Source: Cololabis saira
Taxonomy: Eukaryota > Chordata > Actinopteri > Beloniformes > Belonidae
Length of the DNA: 64,000 nt
Assembly: GCF_033807715.1 (NCBI RefSeq)
Contig: NC_084591.1
Span: 32,855,090 to 32,919,089 of the forward strand
Direction: 5' to 3'
Part shown: in pieces, positions 12,501-24,700 of the stretch
Layout: each line of letters starts with the position of its first letter
Position numbering within the stretch: the first letter of the stretch is position 1
Translations under genes and position numbers: made by a program
The notes under the pieces: generated by a model
Database searches by the model: none
The model's input: the letters and a program-made list of their open reading frames with translations, nothing else
Told to the model about the DNA's origin: nothing

Positions 12501-12709
12501 TGTCGAGGGGGGGCAGGATGCTGTTGTCGCGGCACACCTTGAAGTAAATCTCCTGCTCCACGCTCTCGGGGATGGCCCCCTGGGGGATGATGATGCTGAC
12601 GCCCGTCTCGATGGAGCTCAGCACCCCCCCGTTGCAGTTGAAGACTCCCCGAGCCGTGGCCACCACCGTGTGCCCTTCGTCCTCCTCGTCATCGTCCAGC
12701 GCGCTGGGA
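9501..12709 (-). CDS. tjp1: tjp1 exons: ZU5 domain and C-terminus
   Basis: Exons 12492-12709 ([40 protein letters not shown]), 12056-12199 ([40 protein letters not shown]) and 9501-9595 ([30 protein letters not shown], stop TGA 9503-9501). ZU5 distinguishes ZO-1 from ZO-2 and ZO-3 and is reported to bind Cdc42 effectors such as MRCK. This is the strongest evidence for the TJP1 identity. Confidence 0.97.
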
Positions 12710-15700
12710 CTGGGGGACAGAAGCAGACGGGTCAATCCCAATACACCCCCTACTTTCTACCACTAGCCCTAAAAATGAAGCCACAGGCGTAGGGCCCTTG
12801 TAATCTTCCCTAGGGATTGGGACACCACTTGCTACGTCACTGCGTGGTTTACGTTCGGGTACGTAAGCGACTGCGTAGTTACGTTTGCACATACGTCACA
12901 CCATATCAGGAAGCCGAGAGCTAAAAGCTGTTTTAATTTCCACTGTAGCGCTGTTAATATGCCACTTTATTAAAGGAGCATGAGGCAGGATTTATGAAAA
13001 ATATTCGTATACGTTTTAAGTTTTCTAGTAATAATGTCAGATGAAGCGTTCCAAACCCAAAAGAATGTTTCCTCTAGTGTATCTCTCCGTTGCCTTGAAC
13101 AGGCTGTGTGCTGCAAAATGTGCTGCAATTCGGGCCCGAATTTCCCGCGCTGGGCTGCGGATGTGACGTCACATGACGCTGCATGCACGTTCTCGGCGGC
13201 GCACGAGTAAACATTGGATACGCGTTTGAGTCATGGAGGCAGCTTCAACTTGAATTGGGACTGAAAACAGATGCTGACATGGCTCATTTCCTACTGACCA
13301 GGTAAGATAACATTGTAAGTCATATTTAGAGCTTGATTTGAAAATCACATGTGATTACACACGCGCTCCCGTGCCGGCTTCGCTGTTGGCTGCAGGAAAC
13401 CGGAAGGTCGTCGGGGTGCTAATGAGTCTCATTTCTTATTCTTGCCTCAAGCTCCTTTAAGTTTTAATATTTTTTCAGGCGTATCCAAATAACGCCTGTT
13501 AAGAAATTTTCTCCGATGTTTTCGGGGGATGAGCAGAGCCGCTGGGTCGGGAGCTGATTTATGGTTCCACGTTACACCAACGCAGAGCCTACGGCGTACG
13601 TTACGCGGTGACGCACGCCATACGCCGTACCCTACGCCGTAGGCTCTGCGTTGGTGTAACGTGGAACCATAAATCAGCCTTTATTCTGGGGAGATCTGAA
13701 GATACAACGCAACAACGACCAAGCGAGTGATTATGTACATTCACTGAGTGAATATTATGAAAGTAAAATATATATTTCTCCCTAGAAATGTAATCAAAAC
13801 GCATTTTTATGCAGAAACTAACTCAAAATATTGACTTTATTCACTAAAAATTAGAAATGTCTGCCATGTTTTTTTGTTTGATTCAGTCCGTAAATGATGA
13901 CGTAAAGCATTCTGGGAATTTTTTCTGGCCCTCGGTCGCGAAGTCATCATCTGAAATCCCTCGCTCTGAAGGGCTAGATTCATACTCCCTACCCCTCGTT
14001 ATGCACACTAGCTCTACATGCAAAGAGAAATTGGGACACCACTACCCTCATGGGAACGCGCAAAATGTAGGGGTAGGGCTGAAAAGTAGGGCTAGGGGGG
14101 GATTGGGACTGGCCAGAAGTCCGTGGCGAACAACCACGCCTGGTTCTGTCCCAGCAGCTCGGAGGACTCGCTCCCCCCAGTCTCACCTCACAGGGACGGC
14201 CTTGGGAATGGCGTTGATGTTGTTGTGCTGGTACTTGGGCCTGTTGTCCACGGTGCGCGTGAAGGTGTCCAGGCCGCTGTCGTGGTCCAGGGGCTGCGGC
14301 GACAGCTGCGGCTTCCCGCTGCTGTTGCTCAGCACGCCGGCTTTACTGAGGAGCTCCGTCTTCACCTGCGTGTCGTTGGGCAGGAGGTTGTGGTTGAACT
14401 TGGGGCTCTCGAACTTGCGCTCGAAGGGCCGAGCTGCACTGGTGTAAGGCTTGGGGACGTAGCGGTTGTAGCCGGTCGGAGCCGGCCCGCCCAGCAGCTT
14501 CGGCGGGCCGGCATCGGTGCCGTTAACCGGGGACTTATCGGGGAGGCGATAGCCTCCCGGCGTGGGTTCATCCCTGCTGGCTGGTCGGAGCGCCGCCGCG
14601 TCGGGTTTAGGGTTGGGGGAGTTCAGCGGCTCCGGTACGGAGTTGGCTGGAAGGGAGTCAGAGGATGAAAGGATGAATAAAAGTCAGGGTTCATACACAT
14701 TTTAACCAACAAATATCCATGACTTTTCCATGACTTGGTAGCAAGTTTCCATGACTATACATGACCCCTCAAACATCAATGTATGAATGAAATATAGTAA
14801 TAAAACTATGTAAAAAGTCACGACAGTGGAGATCTAATGACAATTATGGTTTTATACAAAACAAACATTTGTTTAAACTAACACTGATATACCAGCAATA
14901 TGTTGTAGTATAGTAATCTAATATTGCACATTCACAATAAAGAACAATTAACTGACGAAATTCACGAGGCATAAATGTTTCTGAGGTAACAGGGTCTGAA
15001 AAATGAATAAGCACTTTTCGAAACGAAATATTTATTGATCAATTTTAAATCTACCTTATAGGCTGTTATTACTAAATGTTATTAAGTGAGAAAAATTAAT
15101 TCCATGACTTTTCCAAAACTTTTGGGGTGAACTCATGTTTCCAAAACTTTTCCAGGCCTTGAAAATGATTTTTTCAAATTCCATGACTTTTCCAGGTTTT
15201 TTCAAAACGTACGAACCCTGAAAAGTCTACGCCACTGCAGCGGACACAGACTGGGTCTGACTGAAATATGACAGGACCAACTGTTGGTGAAGCTTACCGT
15301 CACCGGGGCCCAGTTTGGGCAGCTGACTGGGGGGGACGGCGGGCGGTGGGGGGCCGTATTGTGTTGAAGGACTGATTTGGGGCAGAGGTTCGTATCTCTT
15401 CTCCACCGGACTCACCTTCTCCAGGGACTCAACCCTGTAACAACCAAAGAAAGGAAGTAGTTAACCCGACAGCTCTGTTCCCCGGTGGCGTCCGCGGCGC
15501 CGTGCAGCGGTACCTGTTGTAGGGGTAGGACAGCTGAGCTGGTTTGGACAGATCATGGAAGCGGTTGATGCCGGGGCCGGGTTGGCCCATGGCCTTGCTG
15601 TCAAAGCTACGGCGATCGAAGTAGGACAGCTGCTTCCTGTAGTACTCCTCGTCCTCGTCGGGGTCGTAGTGGTTGGACCGGACCACATCCTCCGAGGGTT

Positions 15701-18700
15701 TGGTGTGAGGCTTCTGTGGCTCAGGAACCCTGAAGAGAAACGGCGAGAGGACAAGTAGAACAGCTGCACACGTCCAGACCGCTGGACCGACTCCAGCAGC
15801 ACCTCAGTGTTGACGCTGCACACCGCGTGGCTCGTTGAATACGCGTCTACACAAGCATCCCAGGGTACCCGTGAACCGGTGATGCGGGCTCTGTAACACC
15901 AGCTTGTCTTATCGCTGGGTCGCTTGAATCTTTTTTTTTTTGTAACTTATTTTTTATTCAAATTTTCTTTCAACAATTACAGTGTCAGGGTAAATCAGAC
16001 ATGCATAGTTAAGCACTCATCCTTATATCAATGTCCTTGTTGTTCAGTAGCAATGGAGGACACCTCTTCTCGTCTTCTGTAATCAGTCCATTTTTCACAT
16101 TTATGCTCGAATTGTGTCTTTTGTAGTCTCAGTTTGTGTGTAATTTTCTCCATTACAAAAATCTCTTCCACAGTCACATCCACTGCTCCTCAGTCGGAGG
16201 GTCTACTTTGTACCACATTCTGGTAATTGTTTTTTTACTAGCTGACAGCAATACTTTGACAAGGTACTCATCTTCTTTCTGTATTGTATCTTGTGTTAAG
16301 TTCCCCAGGTAAAGTATCTTACATGTTTTTGGTATCTCATACCCTATTATCTTTTGTAAACCCCTCCATATTTTGTCTCAGTATCCTTTTAACTTTTGAC
16401 AGGACCAGAATATGTGTGTATGGTCAGCAACTCTCCAGCACGGCTGCTGAGTAGACACCGCCCCTTTCTTAATCTTTGGGGTAATAAAAAATCTGACCAT
16501 ATTCTTCCAGTTGAATTCTCTCCAGATCCTGGAGCTAGTGGACGTGCACTGTGTTCTACAGATATTACACCACTTTTCCTCTGTTATTTGTTCTTTTAAT
16601 TTCATTTCCCATTTTTTATTTGATATAAAGGAAGAAGACTTTCTACATCACAAACTTTTATAAAAGGACTGAGATTACTCTGCATTTTTTACCTTCATAA
16701 GCTCTCTGAAATACCTCAACAACCTCACTTTCCGTGTCAGTTTTTATCTCTTGAATTGTTTTTTTTTTTTTAAATACTTTATTTATTCATTTTCAAAACG
16801 TTTTCAAACAATCCAGGTACATAATAACCTGAACAATTACCCCTTTCATCCCACCCCCCTCCCCCAAAACAGGCTAGGGAAGAAAGAAAGAAAGAAAAAA
16901 AAAAAAAAAAGACAAAAAAAACAAACAAACAGAGAAAGCTGTACTCTACAGTGTAACAACAGTTTCTGTGGCAATCTGCAACTATTTAAAATTTCACTTT
17001 GAGAAATTACAGACAGATGAATATTCAGACAAGGTCATGAAATCGAGGGGTCATGAAGGTCCTCTCCGCTGTATAATATGATCGAGGAATGGTTGCCATA
17101 TCTGATGGAACCTCTCTGATTTTCCTGACAACTCAAATCTGATTTTTTCTATGTATAAAGTATTTGAGAGCTCCGTGAGCCAGGCTTCAAAGCTCGGTGA
17201 TGTTTCTTTGTTCCAAACTTTGAGAATCATTTTCTTTGCAATAACCATCCCATACTGTATTGACAGAGCCTCCCAGTGGTTAAGAGTATCAAGCTGGTGG
17301 GACCAGCCAAGGATGCCGGTCTCTGGGTCTGGCAGAAGATCATGTTCATAAACCTCGGAGTAAAAGTAAAAAACTTCATGCCAAAATCTACCAAGTTTGT
17401 TGCAAAACCAAAGCATATGTGCCAGCGTACCATCAGACTGTTTACATTTTACACATAACGGTGAAGTAGATGGAAAGAAAGAATGCAGTTTAACATGTGA
17501 ATAATGGAGTCTATGTATAACCTTATATTGTATTAGCTGGTGCCTTGAATTGATTGAGCATGTGTGTATGCTATGAAGACATTTACGCCATGCATCCTCC
17601 GAGATGGTTGTGCCTATTTCCCTCTCCCAGCACTCTCTCAGATGTTGAGTACTTGGAGCAGTTTGAGCTGCAAACAAATTTACAAACATGGACACAAGCT
17701 TTTTGGTCTCAGGTACCTTTGCTAAATGGGAGTAGACTTCGTCTGGTGGATTATAAGTTTCAAAATTTACAATGTTTGCTCTAGCATAGTTCCTGACCTG
17801 CAGGTACCTGAAAAAATGAGACGGTTGTAAATCAAATTTCCTTTTGAGTTGGTCAAATGAGGCAAAAACATTGTCAATGTACAAGTCTCTCAAAATGGTC
17901 AGGCCTTTTTCTTTCCAGATAGAAAAAACAGAATCTGACTGGGAGGGGAGAAATGCATGATTATGACAAATGGGGGCAAAAATAGAAGTGTTTGTCAGGC
18001 AAAATGTTTTTTTAATCTGGTACCACACCTTTAAAGAATGTTCTACTATACGTCCAGTCCCTTTAAATGGCCCAGGATTTCTCTTAGCTGTATTGAGTAG
18101 TGCTGAGAGGGAGGTACCAGTGGTCTCCTGTTCCATAGCCAGCCATGGTGGGGTAGTATCATTAGGTTCTACTGGGTAAGCTTGCTGCCAATACACCAGT
18201 GCTCGTGCATTAGCTGCCCAATAATAATGTTGGAATAAAGGGAGCGTTAGCCCACCCAAGTCCTTTGACTTGCAAAGGTGCTTCTTATTTATACGATGCG
18301 ATTTGTATCCCCAAACGAAAGGCATAATGATTGAGTCCAATGTTCTGAAAAACTTTTTAGACAGAAAAATGGGAACATTCTGAAATATGTATAAAAACCT
18401 AGGTAAGGTCACCATCTTTATAGCATTAATTCTGCCAATCATTGATACGGGGAGTGTTCGCCAAAATTCAATATCGATTTTGAGTTTATCAATCAAAGCC
18501 TTATAGTTTAATGTATAAAGCTGATCAAATTGTTTGGGAATTGTAGTTCCAAGATACTTCACTTGGGTGGTAACTTTTACTGGCAGATTTTTGAGAAAGT
18601 TGGGGTCTAAGTCTCCACGCAGAGGCATAAATTCACATTTCTGCCAATTTATACTATAGCCTGATAGCTTACCAAAAATTGTAATTTGATCCAGTAATGC

Positions 18701-21700
18701 CGGGAAGGATTTTTCGGGCTGGGATAAGAAGAGGACTACGTCATCAGCATACAACGCCATATAATGATCCAGTTTACCCAAATGTATCGGAATAATTTTC
18801 GGGTTGCATCTAATGCTTACTGCAAGGGGCTCGATGCACAGAGCAAACAGCAAAGGGCTCAGGGGGCAGCCCTGTCTAACACCACGATGCAGATTGAAAG
18901 GGTGAGATCTATCCGAGTTGGTGAGGACTGACGCAGTTGGATGCGCATAAAGCATCTCTACCCATGAGCAAAAACTTTCACCCAGACCAAATTCTCTAAT
19001 TGTTGACAGCATAAATTTCCAATCCACCTGATCAAAAGCCTTGTGCGCATCCAGTGTGAGTATTGCAGATTTTGACTTATTTTGTTTGCTATATACAATA
19101 TTTAATAATCTACGAACATTAAAAAAGGAGAATCTCTTGGGAATAAACCCTACCTGGTCCGGGTGTATAATGGTTGCAATATGTTTATTTAATCTATTTG
19201 CTAAAATTTTGGTGAACACTTTAAGGTCATTCCCAAGAAGAGCAATAGGCCGGTAAGATGATGGATCAGTTTGATCTTTATCTTTTTTCAATATTAAAGA
19301 GATGTTTGACCCATATAGTGAGTCTGGTAATTTCTTATTCCTTATTGATTCATTAAACATTCTCAGTAATAGAGGGGCCACATCGTCCACAAATGCTTTA
19401 TAAAAGTCAATTCCAAAGCCATCCGGGCCTGGAGACTTTCCGCTCGGGAACTCCTTTACAGCTGTGACAACCTCCTGTAATGTAATTTCAGCATTGAGTT
19501 CATTTTGCGCATCACAGCCTATTTTAGGAAGCGGGAGAGAGCGCAGGAATTGGAGAATATCCTCTTCTGCTGCGGGGCTTTGAGATTTATATAGATTTTC
19601 GTAAAAGTCCCTGAAGCATTTATTTATTTCAACAGGGTCGGTAAGCATAGAGCCTGCCTGGCTTTTAATTTCGTGAATAGCCCTGCTAGCCTGCGCCCCT
19701 CGTAGCTGGCGTGAGAGAAGAGGGCCCGGTTTATCCCCCAGCTCAAATTGTTTGTGCCTCACTTTCAACAGTAAGGTGTTAATTTGTTGCGAGAGGATAC
19801 TGTTATATTCATGTTTTAACTTAACAATCTCCTTCAGTAAAGGTGGAGATGGAGCATCCCTGTATTGCTTTTCAAGGAGGGTAAGCTGTGGATTTATAAC
19901 TGATAACCTCTGTCTCCTCAGTTTTTTTTGTGCAGCTTCATAAGACAATACAAAACCTCTTATCACCACCTTAAAGGCCTCCCACAATGTCGAATCTGAA
20001 ACCTCACCCGTATCATTAAAAGCTAAATAGTCCTTTATGGAAAGGGAGCATTTTTCCAAAAATATCTTGTCATTAAGAAGACTTGGATTGAATCGCCAAT
20101 TATAGTGTGGTTTTTTCCACCCAAAGTCCATGCCTACAGAGACTGGGCTATGGTCCGAGATTAAGATGTTGTGATATTTAGATGACTTAATGATAGCTGT
20201 CAGTTTAGAGTCAATTAAAAAGTAATCAATCCTCGTGTATGTTTTGTGAACTTGTGAGAAAAAAGAATATTCTTTCTCCGTAGGATTGTGAATCCTCCAG
20301 ATATCGACCAGATTAAACGACTTTATCAAATTATTTAACACAATTGTAGAGTCTGAAGGACAAATTGGGCGGGTTGAGGACCTGTCCAAAAAGGTATCCA
20401 AAACACAGTTGAAATCACCACCTGCAATCAAATTGGTTGTTGCTAGGTCAGGTATCAGCTGGAAAACACCTCGAAAAAATATCTCTTGAATTGTTTTAAT
20501 AAAAACCTAACTTAAAGCACAGAGTTCGGACGGTCAATTCAGATTAATGTTCTTATTTGACTGTAAAGCACGTCTCATCCCCCTGCACCTGCCTTGAAAT
20601 GGCTTCAGTCACAGCAGAGATTTCAGCGCGGCGGCGTAGCGACGTAGCTCCACTAGGTGGTGCTCAAACAGCAGCTGTTGTCCCCAGCCCGGGGTTCTGG
20701 CCCGGGTTCTGCAGTACGACTACCTACCTGTAGGTGGACTTCTCCTGCTCCAGGTTGCTGAGGGAGTTGGCCTTGAGGACCGGGCCAGGTGCACTCGCGG
20801 GCTTGGGAACATCTGCAGGCTGGAAGGAAAACAAAGATCCTCTTTAGGGATTTTATTTGACTTTAACTGACTAACAAATGGGCAGCGTGCACACGCCCAC
20901 AACAGTGCCTGCCCGCCTACAAGAGAATTACCGCCCAAACAGTGTCTCGTTTTATAGTTTTCAAGGTCAAGGTTTATAGTTATGTGTGCTTTTTTCATGA
21001 ATAATCTCAGAGCTGCGGAAGGAAAAGCATAGTTTGGCCCAATCCCAATACCCCCCCTACTTTCTTTCACTAGCCCTTCTTTTCTTCACTACCTCTAAAA
21101 AAGAAGGGACAGATTTTAGGGCACTTGAAATCTTCCCAGGGCCCTGTCCCAATTCTCCCCCTACCCCTACTTTTCAGCACCACCACTAATCAGGAAGCTG
21201 AGAGCCAAAAGCTGTTTTAATTTCAGCTGTAGCGCTGTTAATATGCCACTTTACTAAGTTTTAATATTTTTTCAGGCGTAAAAGTAACCGTTAAGATCCC
21301 CAACTTGTGCTCAGTTTATCCAAATAACGCCTGTTAAGAAATTTGATCCGATGTTTTCGGCGATGATGAGACCGGCCCGGAGCAGCAGCAGCAGCCGGAG
21401 TACAGACGTGATCGCCGGGTCAAGCTGCGCCGTCGTCCCGGGGAGAAACCTGCAGCTCTGTGGAGAATTACCGCTGGCTGAAATAAATCATTTAGGAAGA
21501 TAAATGTTGGTTTAATAGATGAAATCTAACAGTTGTAGCTACGCCTGTTAAGAAATTTGCTCCGAAAATTTCGGGATTTCTGCCTTCCTGCCGACTTCGG
21601 GAGCTGATTTATGGGTCCGCGTTAAATCGACACAGAGGGGTATGGCGTAGGGTAGGGCGTACGTTGCGTGTCGGCGCGTAACCTATGCCGTAGGCTCTGC

Positions 21701-24700
21701 GTTGGTGTAACGCGGAACCATAAATCAGCCTTTATTCTGGCGAGGTTGCAAAAACGGGCAAAAAAGTGATTATGTACATTCACTGAGTGAATATTATGAA
21801 AGTAAAATATACATTTCTCGCTAGAAATGTAATCAAAACGCATTTTTATGCAGAAACTAACTCAAAATATTGATTTTATTCAATAAAAAATAAGAAATGT
21901 CCGCCATATTCTTTTTTTTTTGATTCAGTCCGCAAATGACGACGAAAAGCATTCTGGGAAATTTTTCTGTCACTAGATCAGCTAGTGTGCATCGGAAATC
22001 CCTACGTCCGTAGGGAGAGATTCATAGCAACTACACTAGTTTTCGTCACTACCCCTAGGTGCAAAGAGGAATTGGGACACCAATACCCTCACGGGAACGC
22101 GCAAAATGTAGGGTTAGGGATGAAAACGAGGGGTAGTGGTAGTATTGGCACAGGGCCTTTATCTACCAGCTGAAATCACACAGAGGGGCGTACCCTGAGC
22201 ACCGACGACTCCGGCCCCTCCTTGGCCCGGTCCATGGAGACGGACCGCTTGTTCTCGAACATCTTGACCCTGTTGAGCACCGACTGCGGCTTCATGGCCG
22301 GGTCTTCGTCCGGGTCTTCCCGCGGGGGAGGAGGAAAGGACTTGGAGCTTGGGGTAACGGCAGGCTCAGCCGGGGAGGGCAGGGGCTCTGGTTTGGGAGG
22401 GGGGACCGGGGCCTCCGAGTTCATCCCGGGCTCGTGCATCCCTGGCTTGTAAGCCCGGTTGGGAGGTCCTGGCATGTAGGTGGGCCTCAGACCAGCGTCG
22501 CCGTAGTACTGCTTCGGGGGCTCCGGTGAGCGGGGGGAGTTGATGGGGAAGCTGTGGGATTCTGCCTCGTAAGGAGAACGGGCGTCGTAGCCTGCTGGGG
22601 GCGGGGGAGGGGGCTCGTCATAGCGGATGGGTGCAGGTTTCCCGTGGCGTGGTCGGCCGTCATAACCCACCGGCGGGGCCTCGTTGTACCGGGGCTGAGG
22701 GGGACTGTAGTCCCGCCCCGGCCCGTCCTCGTACGGGGACCGGGGGCTGTAGCCCTGGTGGGCCGGCTGGTAGCCCGGAGACTGGGAGCACGGGGTCTGC
22801 TGCTCGTAGGGCGGCCACTGCTCGCTGTAGTGAGGCACACGGTTGTCGTAGTGCAGGTGGGACTCGGGGGTGTGAGGCTTTGGTTCGGTGTAGCCGCCTC
22901 CATCGTATCCGTAAGGCGGATGGTCGTAGTCGCGGTATGGCTGTTTGTCCTGATACAGCGGCTGGTGGGTGTAGCTCAGAGACTGCTTCAGGCCGTGGTG
23001 GATCCGCACCGGGTCCTCCACGTTGTACAGGTCTTTCTTGTACATCTGTGAAGAAACGTGGGAAAGGGGATGAGTCCCTGAAAAGAACAGGTGGAGCTCT
23101 GAACAAAAGGTTGAAGGCCAGAAAGCAGCCAATGAAACGTCGTTCCCCAGAACCAGAATAAAGTCATATTCAAGGAAAATAAAATGAAACCTCGAGGAAC
23201 TGACGTAGAAAACATCAGAAACGTCTTCTCCAATAATGAAAGTAGCATCAAGTCAGGTATCAAGCAGATCTGAGTTCCTGCTCTCAGGAACGTGCCTGAA
23301 TGCCGTTTGACAGGACGCCTTTCAAGAATGATCGGAGCCGTTTACACATTAATGACCTCAGTCACGGGCGACTAAGCAATTTGTACATTACTGAAAGGCT
23401 TCATCTCAAACATATGATGTGTAGCCTGAAGACAGCAAGTCCAGCTCCGGGACCTCATCAAACAATCGGGTTTTGTCCGCATCGACTGCGCAGCAGACCC
23501 AATGCAGTGAGCTAGGGCTGGGCGATATATCGAGATTTTAATATATATCGATATATTTTCAAACGCGATATGGTACGAGACAATATCGTTTATTAAAAAA
23601 TAAAAAAATTTAAATTATGATTTTGATATAGCTTATTTTGTGACAAATCGACTTGAATGTTTTATTTGAGATTTGCAACCTTTTGCACCAATTGTCAACC
23701 TCAGTGGAAAAGTCTGTCTACATTGTATTAATTGCACAGTGTATTTTAATTTAATTGTTATGCAGGAAAGGGATATTTTTTTTATCTTATTCAAGAAGCA
23801 TTTTTATTCTATATATGCAGGCAGTTTATTTTTATTTCTTTTGTTTTATACATGTTGATATTGTGCAGACCTCTGTTAATAAAGGAACCTGTGTGACATT
23901 TGGCACGAGGCTTTGTATTAAAACTGACTGTTTTTTTAAGGGTTTGCCTCAGAAAAAAATGAAGCTAACAGAGATGCTATCCTATAATGCTTTGGGGGAA
24001 ACCCCAATTATGGCACAGAAAAAATATCGATATATATCGAGTATCGCCATTCAGCTAGAAAATATCGAGATATGACTTTTGGTCCATATCGCCCAGCCCT
24101 ACAGTGAGCTGATGCGCATTTGTTTTTCCATGGAGGTAATTATTATTATTATTATTATTCAAAAGTACTGTCTGCAGGTTAGCGTTCATCATGCAATAAA
24201 CATTCAGTTTGCATCTAATGTGACGTCGAACTACGGCACTACAGACGGACGGCACATCCACCCAGAACAATGCTGCTACCAGTCATCTACAGAGGACAGT
24301 TGAAGCTGAAAGAACCCAAAAACATCAGGAGCCATGCAAAGGAAGTCAAAGGCAACAAGTAGGGCTGGTTGTGGACTTTCTTCACCCCGGTCAGAGACCC
24401 AGACGTACTGGCCCCTCTGGTCTCCCAGCCCACTGTGCTGCATGTGCACGGGTGTGTCACACATTTTGGGCACACAGTGGGCTCCGTGCGTCACACAGTG
24501 AGGCCATGACATGCAGAGAGCGAGTGGAAAGCACGTGTGAGAAGACAGGCAGTTAAAACAGCAGGCTGGGGGCCCAGGCCCCGGTCCGAGTGCTTGGTGA
24601 AACAGGAGGTACCTTTGGTTCTGGACCGGGCAGTCCAGATGGGTTGGGTTCATGTGGTGGTGGTGGAGGTGGTGGTAGGGGCTGATTAAGCTCAGGGGTG

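Noticed and set aside
22222..23161. Plus-strand open frames opposite the long tjp1 exon
   Set aside because: GC-rich shadow frames; the minus strand gives a convincing ZO-1 exon with correct splice borders.
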